This document shows positions 54,709-64,000 of a stretch of 64,000 nucleotides of DNA, in pieces. This stretch comes from Bacteroides ndongoniae. GTDB lineage: Bacteria; Bacteroidota; Bacteroidia; Bacteroidales; Bacteroidaceae. The stretch spans positions 2,093,664 to 2,157,663 of the forward strand of contig NZ_FNVV01000014.1 of assembly GCF_900108345.1 (NCBI RefSeq), read 5' to 3'. The notes beneath the pieces were generated by a model. It worked only from the letters and a program-made list of their open reading frames with translations, made no database searches and was not told where the DNA came from. Position 1 is the stretch's first letter, and each line of letters opens with the position of its first letter. The translations under genes and the position numbers were made by a program.

Positions 54709-54757
54709 TAGAGATTCAGTTTGTTTCTCTCCAGCAAGGCCGGAACAATGCGTATGC

Positions 54758-56026
54758 TTATACTTCTCCGTTTTCGTCGTAGTTCTGGTAAAGGAAATCG
54801 TTGTACGGATACTTCTGTACGTGCAGTTCCTTTACACGCTTATATACCGCGTTCTTCATTTCTTCCAGATTAATACGCTCGCGAGCTGAAATGAACAGAC
54901 AGTTGTCTTCCATCTTGGCCATCCAAGTACGCATCAGTTCCTCCAGCGTCCAGTTCTCCTTGGTACGGGGAGTCAGGTCGTCTTCATCCTTCTGAACATA
55001 GGTATATGCATCTATCTTGTTAAACACAAGCATCATGGGCTTACCGGCCGCACCGATGTCGGCCAGTGTCTTGTTCACTACTTCTATCTGCTCTTCGAAG
55101 TCGGGATGCGAAATGTCTACCACATGCAGCAACAAGTCAGCCTCACGCACCTCGTCCAGCGTCGACTTGAAAGAATCTACCAGATCGGTGGGCAACTTGC
55201 GGATGAAACCGACAGTATCACTCAGCAGGAATGGCAGGTTGTCGATGATGACCTTGCGCACCGTCGTATCAAGCGTGGCAAAGAGCTTGTTCTCGGCAAA
55301 TACTTCGCTCTTGGCCAGAAGATTCATCAGTGTAGACTTGCCGACGTTGGTATACCCCACCAGTGCTACACGGATCAGACGTCCACGGTTCTTGCGCTGC
55401 GTGGCCTTCTGCTTGTCTATCTCGACCAAGCGTTCCTTGAGCAGCGACATACGGTTCAAGATGATACGGCGGTCCATTTCGAGCTGTGTTTCACCCGGTC
55501 CACGAAGTCCCACAGAGCCCTTTCCACCACCGGCACCCGAGCCACCACCCTGACGTTCAAGGTGCGTCCAAAGGCGTTGAAGACGGGGCAACATGTACTT
55601 GTACTGTGCCAGTTCGACCTGCGTCTTGGCGTTGGCCGTCTGTGCACGCATGGCGAAGATGTCGAGGATGAGCGACGTACGGTCCAGAATCTTCACCTTC
55701 AGTTCGCCTTCGATGTTACGTATCTGTTTGGCCGACAGTTCGTCGTCGAAGATTACCATTCCGACTTCTCTCTCTGCCTCTTCTTCATCGTGGATGTATT
55801 GTTTGATTTCGTCCAGTTTACCTTTTCCGACGTAGGTCACCGAGTTAGCCTGGTCCAGCTTCTGCGTGAACCGCTTTACGACTTCCGCCCCGGCTGTCTC
55901 AGCCAGGAAGGCCAGTTCGTCAAGGTACTCATTCGTCTTACGCTCGTCCTGCGTCTTCGTAATGAGTCCCACCAACACGGCTGTCTCTACCTGTGCTTCG
56001 GAAATTACAAATTCTTTCATTGCCAT
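54758..56026 (-). CDS. hflX: GTPase HflX
   Basis: This 422-residue GTPase rescues stalled or heat-damaged 70S ribosomes. The N-terminal HflX domain ends in the Gly-rich linker (GGGSGAGGGKGSVGLRGPGETQLE, quoted by its ends GGGSGAG and GETQLE). The TRAFAC GTPase domain has GYTNVGKSTLMN (G1), DTVGFIRKLP (G3) and VFNKIDAY (G4). Length is normal. Two candidate -7 boxes precede it. Confidence 0.96.
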   Translation of the reverse strand: MAMKEFVISEAQVETAVLVGLITKTQDERKTNEYLDELAFLAETAGAEVVKRFTQKLDQANSVTYVGKGKLDEIKQYIHDEEEAEREVGMVIFDDELSAKQIRNIEGELKVKILDRTSLILDIFAMRAQTANAKTQVELAQYKYMLPRLQRLWTHLERQGGGSGAGGGKGSVGLRGPGETQLEMDRRIILNRMSLLKERLVEIDKQKATQRKNRGRLIRVALVGYTNVGKSTLMNLLAKSEVFAENKLFATLDTTVRKVIIDNLPFLLSDTVGFIRKLPTDLVDSFKSTLDEVREADLLLHVVDISHPDFEEQIEVVNKTLADIGAAGKPMMLVFNKIDAYTYVQKDEDDLTPRTKENWTLEELMRTWMAKMEDNCLFISARERINLEEMKNAVYKRVKELHVQKYPYNDFLYQNYDENGEV

Positions 56027-56073
56027 TTCTCTATACCTTATTTATATATATACTGTTCCGATGCTGTCCGTTC

Positions 56074-56140
56074 CAAAGGTAGCTGTGCGGACAACTGCCC
56101 AGCTCCAGCCAATACGCAGCATCATTGCGCGGCAAATATA
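56074..56140 (-). promoter_or_regulatory. hflX -7 elements (two candidates)
   Basis: TACCTTTG (plus 56074-56081) and TATATTTG (plus 56133-56140) both fit TAnnTTTG and lie 47 and 106 bp before the ATG. Which is used cannot be told. Confidence 0.45.
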
Positions 56141-56376
56141 CTGATTTATCGGGAATAATTACTATATTATCTGTCCGAAGTAAACGATCCTACCCATTAA
56201 TAAAGAAATCCTATCAAGATTTGAAATCCATTTTTCCAATGCTAATGAGAGTGGCAATACAGAGCTATTCTCTTTGGCATGTACCAGTTATATCTATCTA
56301 GTTGGTCGCCCATGCAACAACGGTTAACGAGTAATGGTCCACTGCCAGACAATAGAATTCGAGCTATTACAAAGAG

Positions 56377-56460
56377 ACGAGCCGCATCACGACCTCTAAG
56401 AGTACCTGATACGGCTCGCTAATTATGTTAGTTATACGCCATATTTTTCAGCGTATAACT
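56377..56460 (-). terminator. Two hairpins after PUL 2
   Basis: AGTTATACGC (56430-56439) is perfectly complementary to GCGTATAACT (56451-56460). Next on the minus strand, ACGAGCCGCATCA (56377-56389) pairs with TGATACGGCTCGCT (56407-56420). They lie 25-108 bp past the lipoprotein stop. The rest of the 56141-56376 gap holds nothing I recognise. Confidence 0.65.
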
Positions 56461-56484
56461 TATACTAGTCCAATTTGAGTAAAA

Positions 56485-58506
56485 TCATTTCACCAAAGAA
56501 AAATCGTTGAATGAAGCATTACTTTTATCCAGAGTAACATTCAAATCCATTTTAAACTTTGTAGGATTGATTTTCAAGTCTTTTGTATAGTGGCGACGCG
56601 GGGTTACATCCCGACTTATAGCTTTGAAGTCCAACGATACCTTAACTTTATCAAGTTCTGTTACGAAAGAAGAAGCTTCATTTTTATAAGGCGTCCATAT
56701 CAGATTGTTCCAGTAACCAGTTAACGGACTTGGCTGATCTCCTACCAAAACTACATATATCATAGCATCATAAATACCCTCATTGCTTTCGTCATTCAAG
56801 AACTTCAATTTACCATCCTTAGTCAAACCACCTATCAATCTTTCATCATCCAAACTACCTGATTGAGTATCGAATGGAGCAATCATACTCGAAAATCCCT
56901 GAATATCGCCACATTGTTGCATATTGAAATACAAATAGCCATTTTCCTGATCATACGTCAAAGCCATTGTATCATCATAGTCTCTCGCTCCCGACAAACC
57001 ATTAACCAGCAACGTATTATCATTGTACTTCGTGATTCGAGCCAATACTTGTACTTCTTCTTTCCCGTCTGTGCAGTTTGCTATCCAATTACCAACATAC
57101 TTATCAATGGCAACATTCTTCTGTAACTGGTCAAGTTCACTCTGTCCCCATAAGAAGGTCTCTGTTACTTTCTCTAATTCAGCTACTTTCTTGCCACTTT
57201 CATCAGCCATATAGAACGTAAAACCAAGTACTAGTGTACCGGTAACGGGATCAAAGCTCGACTTGTTAGGTGTACCTTCCAAATAAACAGTATTACCATA
57301 CGTAACCATACCCGTATTCTGTCCTCTTGGAATTTCCACAGTTGTCACTCCGTCTTCTTCCTTCAGATGGAAATAAATATGAGCTTTATCAGCAGCTGAA
57401 TACAAGTTAGGCATACGGTAGAAAGTTGCATCCTCATTAGACTGCTCTACAGCCTGCATCCAGTTTTTCTCCTCCAACTCTTTTGAAGTAGTAGTAAAAT
57501 AACCTGTAGCTTCAGGCAATGGTTCCCAAGTATAATCACGATCATAGTCAGGTTCTAACAATGCAGGATTCAGTGCCAAGGTGAAAGTACCTGTGGTGTA
57601 GTATCCCACACCATCCAAACGGTGATAAATAGCACCAAAATCAAACAACTGCTTCATACTGTTGAATGTGCCTAACGGATAATCGGTACTTGTAGGCGGA
57701 ATAGGTCCTTCACTAGTAGAAAGATTACCTGCAAATGAACCAAATGTATTCCATTCTGTATCAAAGGCTGGTCCCTCTCCATCTACCATTCTAAAACGCA
57801 GGTTAGTAGAAGGCACATACCACTTCTTATATTCCTTAAATGTTTCACCATCCAACATAATATAGGGGAAATCAGTGTAATCATCAGGGAATACATCCAT
57901 GCCAAACACATACTCGAAATATTCATTGGTATAAGGACTCTTGAAACGGTAAAGGTCATAGCCTTTAGCTTTTTCCACTTCTAACTTAGTCATTACTATA
58001 TTAGTAGCACCATACATAGCAAATAAATTTTCGGTATAAATAGCCTCATCACTCACTACTTCCCACTCGTACACAACCTCTTCGGGCCATACTATGGCCA
58101 AAGTTATGTCGGAATTAGAATAAGGGGTACCTTCGTCGAAACTCAACGCTATCTCATAGTTAGTACCACGCTTCAAGCCTTCATAATTAATGGTCACGCT
58201 TGATGTATTTTCCCCATCTTCAAAATGAACTGTTGAGGGTACAGTGAAAACTTGTTCTCCACCTTCATTAAAAGTTGCATTCAGTTGTGCATCAACAGTG
58301 CCACCTACAGCTGTACGCATAGCCTCCAGCGTAATAGTACCTTCAGATCCGTCCAATTTATACGCCGTCTTTACGGTAGCTGGGAAATAGGCTCCCAAGC
58401 CTTCCACTGCTCCGGGAGCAATATAATCTACACTATCGGAGCACGATGTCCATCCGAGCATCATGATGCCCATCAGGAAAAGCATTAAATGATTTATCTT
58501 ATTCAT
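56485..58506 (-). CDS. PUL 2 surface lipoprotein (SusE/SGBP position)
   Basis: Start is set at ATG 58506; a TTG at 58512 adds two residues only. The 673-residue lipoprotein has lipobox GWTSC (Cys22) followed by SDS. Beta-rich regions with an early BACON/DUF1735-like pattern (GTITLEAMRTAVGGTVDAQL) and many aromatic residues are visible. No enzyme motif was recognised. Its position directly after susC-susD suggests a surface glycan-binding protein, but no family was recognised with confidence. It is followed by terminator hairpins. Confidence 0.75.
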   Translation of the reverse strand: MNKINHLMLFLMGIMMLGWTSCSDSVDYIAPGAVEGLGAYFPATVKTAYKLDGSEGTITLEAMRTAVGGTVDAQLNATFNEGGEQVFTVPSTVHFEDGENTSSVTINYEGLKRGTNYEIALSFDEGTPYSNSDITLAIVWPEEVVYEWEVVSDEAIYTENLFAMYGATNIVMTKLEVEKAKGYDLYRFKSPYTNEYFEYVFGMDVFPDDYTDFPYIMLDGETFKEYKKWYVPSTNLRFRMVDGEGPAFDTEWNTFGSFAGNLSTSEGPIPPTSTDYPLGTFNSMKQLFDFGAIYHRLDGVGYYTTGTFTLALNPALLEPDYDRDYTWEPLPEATGYFTTTSKELEEKNWMQAVEQSNEDATFYRMPNLYSAADKAHIYFHLKEEDGVTTVEIPRGQNTGMVTYGNTVYLEGTPNKSSFDPVTGTLVLGFTFYMADESGKKVAELEKVTETFLWGQSELDQLQKNVAIDKYVGNWIANCTDGKEEVQVLARITKYNDNTLLVNGLSGARDYDDTMALTYDQENGYLYFNMQQCGDIQGFSSMIAPFDTQSGSLDDERLIGGLTKDGKLKFLNDESNEGIYDAMIYVVLVGDQPSPLTGYWNNLIWTPYKNEASSFVTELDKVKVSLDFKAISRDVTPRRHYTKDLKINPTKFKMDLNVTLDKSNASFNDFSLVK

Positions 58507-58545
58507 ATACAATACGTGTTTATATTTTAAAAGCTACCTATTTTC

Positions 58546-60162
58546 TTAATTCTGAGCATTAGGATCAATCCATGCCTCGTATTTGTCGCTCGGGTCAGGA
58601 TTTTCGTAACCTCTCAGTGCCTCGTTATTATTCTTCTCAGTCTGCACGATACAGATGTTCATCCATGCCGGACGACCATTGGTATTGAAACGTACTGCAT
58701 CCGAGAAGTTAGTACCTTCGTAACCGCGAGTTACCGACATATTCAGTCTTTTCACATCAAAGAATGTCTGGCCTTCTCCCCAAAGTTCAATACGTTTTTG
58801 GAAAATAATTTCTTCAATCAGTTTTTCGCCAGTACCTGCGAAAGCATATTCCGGATCACGATAGGTAGTCATAAATCCAGTCAGTAAGCTCAATGCATTA
58901 GCATCACCCAGTTGTGCAGCAGCCTCCATTTCGATGAAAAACATTTCTTCCACACGCATCAGCGGATAAGCCGAAGCGGCCCCTACATTGAAATCTTCCG
59001 TATTACCTTCAGCAGGACGAAACTTGATAGAAGCATATTCAGGCAATACATTTTCATAGCCCGAAATAAAAGGCTCTTCTCCCTCCAGCATACCGCCTTG
59101 CGGTGCTTTCCACATCTTTTTACGGAAATCTGTATCGCTCAGACGATCATACAAACTCTTTCCTATCATGATAAAAGGACCATGACCGGAATATCCAAAA
59201 GCTGTTTCATTAGACATCCAAGAAGTCCAGTTCAGCAAACTGGTCTTTACCACGTCATCCTCAGATACCATCTTAGAACCCCAAATCCAACAATTTATGT
59301 CGTTGAAACCTTTCGAAGTACTAAGGCACTGATCTTCAGTCATAGGCAGCAGTCCCGAAGCAGCAATAGCCTTACGGGCGTAGTCGCGAGCGTTAGCATA
59401 GTCTTCCAGCCACATGTAACAACGGGCTTTCAAACCGTATACTGCTGCTAGATCAGGCAAAGTCTTAGACATGGGTTTTCCTTGTACATATGATTTCTCA
59501 ATATTCGCCTCAGCAAAATCAAGATCGGCCAAAATGAATTCCTTCATTTCTTCCCTTGTAACACGTGGATTGTTTCGTGCATCCGCTTCGGTAGTAGCTT
59601 CTGTTACGATAGGTACTGTCAATCCCTCTACATTGGCACCCTGTGTCTTATCATTGGGCAAAAATTCAAACATACGCGCCATATCTATGTAAAGCATGGC
59701 ACGGAAAGCACGCGCAGCAGCTACATACCCCACCTGAGCTTCGGTAGCTGTTTCGAGATTAGTAGCACCAATAAGTTTATTGACCGGCAACATCGACTGC
59801 CAATAACTGTTCCAGATAAATTGAGGATACACATAACTTTCACCCTGATTTTGATTCATCTCCCAAGACTGATACCAATCGTAACCTGAGCTGACTACAG
59901 CCATATCTTCAGTCATCACATCACGTACGTGCATTATAGAGCCATAGCCCCAGTCCCAGTGATAGTCACTACTAATTCTTCCGGGAACATTCAAACTGCC
60001 CGGTATAGCCCACAACATAGCAGAAGTGGCCATACTGGAAGATGTCAACTGATCTTCAGTAGCCGAACCTGTAGGAAAAGTTTCCTCAATGCACCCCGTC
60101 GTCATGAAGAGGGTGGATGAGAGACAAATTCCCGCCAATATTTTCGTTATATTTTTTTTCAT
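58546..60162 (-). CDS. SusD-like outer-membrane lipoprotein, PUL 2
   Basis: This 538-residue lipoprotein has lipobox MTTGC (Cys24) and SusD marks: YVAAARAFRAMLYIDMARMFEF, GLKARCYMWLEDYANARDYARKA, MRVEEMFFIEMEAAAQLG and the end RIELWGEGQTFFDVKRLN (given as landmarks). It is shorter than the PUL 1 SusD and typical in length. It starts 33 bp after the susC stop. It would bind a different glycan from PUL 1. Confidence 0.95.
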   Translation of the reverse strand: MKKNITKILAGICLSSTLFMTTGCIEETFPTGSATEDQLTSSSMATSAMLWAIPGSLNVPGRISSDYHWDWGYGSIMHVRDVMTEDMAVVSSGYDWYQSWEMNQNQGESYVYPQFIWNSYWQSMLPVNKLIGATNLETATEAQVGYVAAARAFRAMLYIDMARMFEFLPNDKTQGANVEGLTVPIVTEATTEADARNNPRVTREEMKEFILADLDFAEANIEKSYVQGKPMSKTLPDLAAVYGLKARCYMWLEDYANARDYARKAIAASGLLPMTEDQCLSTSKGFNDINCWIWGSKMVSEDDVVKTSLLNWTSWMSNETAFGYSGHGPFIMIGKSLYDRLSDTDFRKKMWKAPQGGMLEGEEPFISGYENVLPEYASIKFRPAEGNTEDFNVGAASAYPLMRVEEMFFIEMEAAAQLGDANALSLLTGFMTTYRDPEYAFAGTGEKLIEEIIFQKRIELWGEGQTFFDVKRLNMSVTRGYEGTNFSDAVRFNTNGRPAWMNICIVQTEKNNNEALRGYENPDPSDKYEAWIDPNAQN

Positions 60163-60194
60163 ATTTATATCAATTAATTAAGTTGTTATAACAC

Positions 60195-63100
60195 TTAGAA
60201 AGTCAAAGTAATACCTCCTGAAATAGTGCGCATAGGAGCATAGTATGAGTTGGTAGCTGAACCGCTGATACTTTGGCGCGGATCCAATCCTTGACGTTTT
60301 GACCATACCCAAACATTGTCAGCACTTAAGTAAACACGTACTTTTTCAATATCAAGTTTATGTGTCAGGCTAGCCGGCAGTGTGTAACCGAAATTGATGT
60401 TCTGTAAACTCAGGTAAGATGCATCGGTCAGGAAACGGTCGGAAGAAGCCGTAGTATAAACATCGCCATATTGGAAACGTGGAATGTTACTGTTGGGATT
60501 CTCCGGTGTCCAAGCTTTCAGCAGGTCGGCATGGAAATTGGTACCTTTACTATCCTTGGTCGGTGAAGACATCATGCCAGCATAGTCACTATCGTACACC
60601 TGACCACCCAGCTGGTAAGCGAAATCAACACTCAGATCAAATCCTTTATAGTTCAGGCTAGTATTGAAACCGCCATAAGCAGTAGGCAATGCTGTTCCAC
60701 ACAAATAATAATCAGCTTCAGCATAACTGGTAGTTGTTTCACGTCCCGTTACATTACCGTTGGCATCCACAATGTTCTTGTAATACATAGCCTGTCCGTC
60801 CTCTGCAACACCAGCATACTTCTTAATACGATAAGTATACAGAGCTTCACCTTCACCGAAATAATAGCTACCGCTACTATAACCTTTAACCCCATCTACT
60901 TCCATGGTCTTACGTTCTTCAGGCAGATAACTGATTTTGTTCTTATAGTGCGTAAGATTCACACCTATTTCCCAAGTCAGTTCGCGGGTTTGTATTGGGG
61001 TACCCTTCAGTTCGATTTCAATGCCCTGATTACGCATGTCACCCACATTAGCATAGTAAGAAGTGTAACCATACGAAGGAGGCAATGGGAAACTGAACAA
61101 CATATCACTAGTCTTACGGTTGAAGTATTCCACCGTACCGCTCATACGATTCTTTAATATCTCAAAATCAAATCCGGCATTAAAGTTACCGTTGGTTTCC
61201 CATGTAATATCCTTATTACCCATGGTCACAGGCAGTGCAGCCGGATGTCCACCTGCGTTTACAATATTATACTGGTTAACATAACGATAATTTCCGATAT
61301 TGTCATTACCTTGTTGTCCATAAGATGCTTTTAATTTCAGCAAATCTACCCATTCTACATCGAAAAAATCTTCTTTGGAAATAATCCAGGCAGCACCAGC
61401 TGACCAGAAGTTACCCCAACGATGGTCAGGATGGAAACGAGAAGAAGCATCACGACGATAAGAGCCAGAGAAATAATACTTTTCATTCCAGTCATACTGT
61501 ATACGGCCAAAATAACCTTCTGTGTTGTAGTCCGAAACAGAAGAAGAGCTTCCCTGTTCGGTAATGGCACCTGCAAGTTCGATATTATTAGGATCAAAAA
61601 CATTAGACTTCGTAGCGCTCAATCCATAAACTTTAAGGTAATAAGATTCGTGTCCCACCATAGCCTCTATGTTATGTGCGCCGAAAGAATGACGCCAATT
61701 CAGCAGCTGTTGATGGTTGTACGACAGCGTACGGGTATGCGATTTACTTGCGATACCGTTAGATGGTGCATACTGGCCATAATAAGGATTCGTGAAACCA
61801 TTTCCCCGTGTTTCATCAATATTGACACCACTCGTCCAAGTAAATTTAAAATCTTTCAAGAAACGTATTTCAGCAAAGCCAGTAGCCGTCATGGCATTAC
61901 CTTCAGCATTATTAGTATCCAATAAATTAGCCGCGAAAGGATTGGCTCCTGGAAGGAATGGGCGTTTCAGACCAGCATTATCCTTGTCACCAAAATCGTA
62001 AACGGTGAATCCGTTCTTGTCTATCATGATATTTCCTTCTCCATCACGTATATACAACGGGTAAATAGGAGCTACTTGAGTAGCCAAAGCAAACAGGTTA
62101 CCTGAAGAATTAGACGAACCATCCTCCCCCAACGAATTGGCATCGAAATGTGTGTACGACATGTTGGCACCTACTTTCAACCAATCTTTCACCTGATAAT
62201 CGGCTTTCATACGTCCTGTCAGACGTTCAAAATCTGATTTATCTACAATACCCTCATTCTTCAAATAACTGATAGAAGTATAGAACGAAGATTTGTCTGT
62301 ACCAGCTGAAACTGACACATTGTATTCTTGACGCAAACCTGTGTGATAAGCTTCTTCCAACCAGTCATCTGGAAGAATCAGATAGTCTTGTCCCCCATAA
62401 TTAACAACATTTCCTAATGTAGCATTCGGATTCAATTTACCGTTTGTACCTATCAAGAATTGTCCATCCGGAATGGTGTAAGCGTTATAACCCAGACCAT
62501 AATCACCGCTTCCAAGCATATTGTTGTTGGCATTAACATGCGCATTAAATTCACTCTGCCCCTGCGACAAGAAATAATTCTTCAGTGCACCATAATACAT
62601 TTCATAATACTGTGCAGGATTTTTCACGAAGTCATAATCCTGCGTTGCACGTGAATTCGAACCCCATTTAGCATCTACCGTAACTCTGGCATTTCCTGAA
62701 TTACCTTTCTTAGTAGTAATAATAATCACACCATTAGCACCACGCGCACCATACAAAGCATTAGATGCAGCATCTTTTAACACAGTCATTGACTCAATAT
62801 CTTGAGAGCTTATATTGTTCAAATCTCCATCATAGGGAGCACCATCCAAAATGATCAACGGATCATTACCTGCATTAATAGAACTGATACCGCGTACACG
62901 GATCGAAGGAGTTGTTGCGCCCGGCTGACCAGAAGAAGTATTTAATTGCACACCTGCAACCTTACCAGTCAAGGCATTAGCCACATTGGAACTTTGAATT
63001 TTACCGATTTCCTCTGACCCTACTACTGTAGCCGAACCGGTAAATGCAGACTTCTTAGCCGTACCATAAGCCACCACCATCACTTCATCCAAAATCTCAG

Positions 63101-63395
63101 TATTCGATTTCAATATGATGCGCATAGTAGGCTTAATTTCAGCTTCTTGCGTCTCCATACCAATGTACGAAACCTGCAGAGTCTTCGCGGAACTTGGTAC
63201 GTTCGTTAATTCGAATTTACCATCTATATCGGTCACAATACCAATCTGTGTACCTTTCACCAATACAGACGCTCCAATAACTGGCTGCCCGTCTTCTTCC
63301 GAAATCACGACACCCGTGACTTTCTGAGTTTGGGCAGTTACTAAGCCTATTCCTACAAAAAGACAGGCCAATAACAGCATTAATTTTCTTTTCAT
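60195..63395 (-). CDS. SusC-like TonB-dependent transporter, PUL 2
   Basis: This 1066-residue outer-membrane importer has a signal peptide (LMLLLACLFVGIGLVTAQ), the carboxypeptidase-regulatory-like domain (VTGVVISEEDGQPVIGASV), the plug (ALTGKVAGVQLNTSSGQPGA, LKDAASNALYGARGANGV) and a barrel ending ISGGITLTF. There is no STN domain, so an HTCS or similar regulator outside the window is expected. It lacks the two-part motif of PUL 1. Codon use is more A/T-rich than the housekeeping genes. Confidence 0.96.
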   Translation of the reverse strand: MKRKLMLLLACLFVGIGLVTAQTQKVTGVVISEEDGQPVIGASVLVKGTQIGIVTDIDGKFELTNVPSSAKTLQVSYIGMETQEAEIKPTMRIILKSNTEILDEVMVVAYGTAKKSAFTGSATVVGSEEIGKIQSSNVANALTGKVAGVQLNTSSGQPGATTPSIRVRGISSINAGNDPLIILDGAPYDGDLNNISSQDIESMTVLKDAASNALYGARGANGVIIITTKKGNSGNARVTVDAKWGSNSRATQDYDFVKNPAQYYEMYYGALKNYFLSQGQSEFNAHVNANNNMLGSGDYGLGYNAYTIPDGQFLIGTNGKLNPNATLGNVVNYGGQDYLILPDDWLEEAYHTGLRQEYNVSVSAGTDKSSFYTSISYLKNEGIVDKSDFERLTGRMKADYQVKDWLKVGANMSYTHFDANSLGEDGSSNSSGNLFALATQVAPIYPLYIRDGEGNIMIDKNGFTVYDFGDKDNAGLKRPFLPGANPFAANLLDTNNAEGNAMTATGFAEIRFLKDFKFTWTSGVNIDETRGNGFTNPYYGQYAPSNGIASKSHTRTLSYNHQQLLNWRHSFGAHNIEAMVGHESYYLKVYGLSATKSNVFDPNNIELAGAITEQGSSSSVSDYNTEGYFGRIQYDWNEKYYFSGSYRRDASSRFHPDHRWGNFWSAGAAWIISKEDFFDVEWVDLLKLKASYGQQGNDNIGNYRYVNQYNIVNAGGHPAALPVTMGNKDITWETNGNFNAGFDFEILKNRMSGTVEYFNRKTSDMLFSFPLPPSYGYTSYYANVGDMRNQGIEIELKGTPIQTRELTWEIGVNLTHYKNKISYLPEERKTMEVDGVKGYSSGSYYFGEGEALYTYRIKKYAGVAEDGQAMYYKNIVDANGNVTGRETTTSYAEADYYLCGTALPTAYGGFNTSLNYKGFDLSVDFAYQLGGQVYDSDYAGMMSSPTKDSKGTNFHADLLKAWTPENPNSNIPRFQYGDVYTTASSDRFLTDASYLSLQNINFGYTLPASLTHKLDIEKVRVYLSADNVWVWSKRQGLDPRQSISGSATNSYYAPMRTISGGITLTF

Positions 63396-63451
63396 AAATT
63401 CTCTCTTAAAGTTTAACTTTACATTAATTGTTTCTTTACTCTAACAAAATG

Positions 63452-63481
63452 CAAATATATTAATAAATATGAAACGGACAA
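63452..63481 (-). promoter_or_regulatory. PUL 2 susC promoter
   Basis: TATATTTG (plus 63452-63459) and TTG (plus 63479-63481) are 19 bp apart. The ATG is 56 bp downstream. Confidence 0.6.
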
Positions 63482-63532
63482 CTGTTTTATCAAAAAAACC
63501 TTGTAAATCTATCAATTTGTTATCGAATTCCT

Positions 63533-63659
63533 CGTTTTTATGTTTAACAACAGATTTTTGGTATTAATAAAAGATAAACGGCGGAAGAAATACTATCACT
63601 CTGATTTGATAAAATTATCTTTTTCTGTTTTGAAGAATGGCTCGTTTAACATAAAAACG
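63533..63659. promoter_or_regulatory. Long-spaced inverted repeat upstream of PUL 2
   Basis: CGTTTTTATGTTTAAC (63533-63548) is the reverse complement, with one mismatch, of GTTTAACATAAAAACG (63644-63659); 95 bp lie between. It is 52-178 bp upstream of the -33 element, so it may be a pair of regulator sites. The rest of 63396-64000 is A/T-rich and shows no gene. Confidence 0.45.
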
Positions 63660-64000
63660 TTAATTATCGTACCGTTTTTAAAGTTTCTATAACCTAAAAA
63701 AGACTATGGCAGGGTAAAAAAGATCTTTTTATTTTAAATGCTGTATATTAAACTATATATCCAACAATACAAATTTGAATGATAGAATTCCTCTCCCGTG
63801 TGTTCCTTGACAGATTGACAGGATGAGTGGCAAATATCGTGCTATTTATTCAAATTTATTATACTTTGGTAGAAATAATCCATTTCTATCCGCAATGGAA
63901 AATATTGCGGATTGTTATCATATGGGGTAAAATTGTAAAATACTGTTTTTATTTAGTCTGCTAACGTCTATAATATGACTAAATATAATAGCTTATGATG

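Noticed and set aside
62640..62660. tRNA T-loop-like sequence (GAATTCGAACCCC)
   Set aside because: It lies within the PUL 2 susC coding frame and no acceptor stem or anticodon arm fits around it.
63396..64000. Small gene in the right-hand gap
   Set aside because: All frames are short and A/T-rich, with no plausible start and no protein-like composition.

Overview
The window comes from the Bacteroidales, most likely Bacteroides or Phocaeicola. Evidence: two SusC/SusD polysaccharide-utilisation loci (PULs), a one-protein hybrid two-component regulator (HTCS), many lipoproteins with a short signal peptide and Cys-Ser/Asn, the Psd-PssA/DUF4834/TadA/YraN/BirA neighbourhood, and many copies of the Bacteroidetes -7 promoter element TAnnTTTG placed 16-20 bp from a TTG/TTTG -33 element. 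Species cannot be fixed from sequence alone.

Layout: 1-8.4 kb is housekeeping: a cut-off gene, trxA and dnaE on the minus strand; psd-pssA-DUF4834 on the plus strand; a small helical protein plus tadA (minus); yraN and birA (plus). A lipoprotein (minus) and a repeat-rich 600 bp gap follow. From 9.9 to 25.5 kb lies PUL 1: GH97, SusC, SusD, a DUF1735/F5-8C lipoprotein and GH2 (all minus), with a divergent HTCS regulator (plus). The susC and GH97 promoters share a two-part motif at identical spacing from their -7 boxes, a good candidate for the HTCS operator. From 25.5 to 38.4 kb are a TPR protein, a MATE exporter, a copper P-type ATPase with repeat elements embedded in frame, and a minus-strand MFP-RND-TolC efflux operon followed by a LytS-type kinase and LytTR regulator. 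From 38.6 to 43.2 kb come pyrH, an outer-membrane protein, frr, rsgA, an HxlR regulator and a divergent DJ-1/PfpI-like protein. A second MFP-RND-TolC operon (plus) spans 43.4-49.0 kb. An acyltransferase, class I fumarase, DUF4954 protein and hflX (all minus) occupy 49.1-56.0 kb. PUL 2 (susC, susD, a surface lipoprotein; minus) fills 56.5-63.4 kb, and its 600 bp upstream region closes the window.

The most unusual layer is not the genes but short repeats. At least four unrelated quasi-palindromic sequence families occur as mini-arrays with the same 22 bp period: a GC-rich CTCGCGAG family at three loci, a GTTTA/TAAAC family inside the first efflux operon, a CCAGTTAG family, and a TTTTCC/GAAAA family. 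A separate AATGAAGAAT inverted-repeat element occurs between frr and rsgA and twice inside copA, where it is translated; the CCAGTTAG family is also translated inside copA. Long hairpins of the ACGGAT/ATCCGT type occur at three more intergenic sites. No transposase, CRISPR, rRNA or tRNA was recognised.
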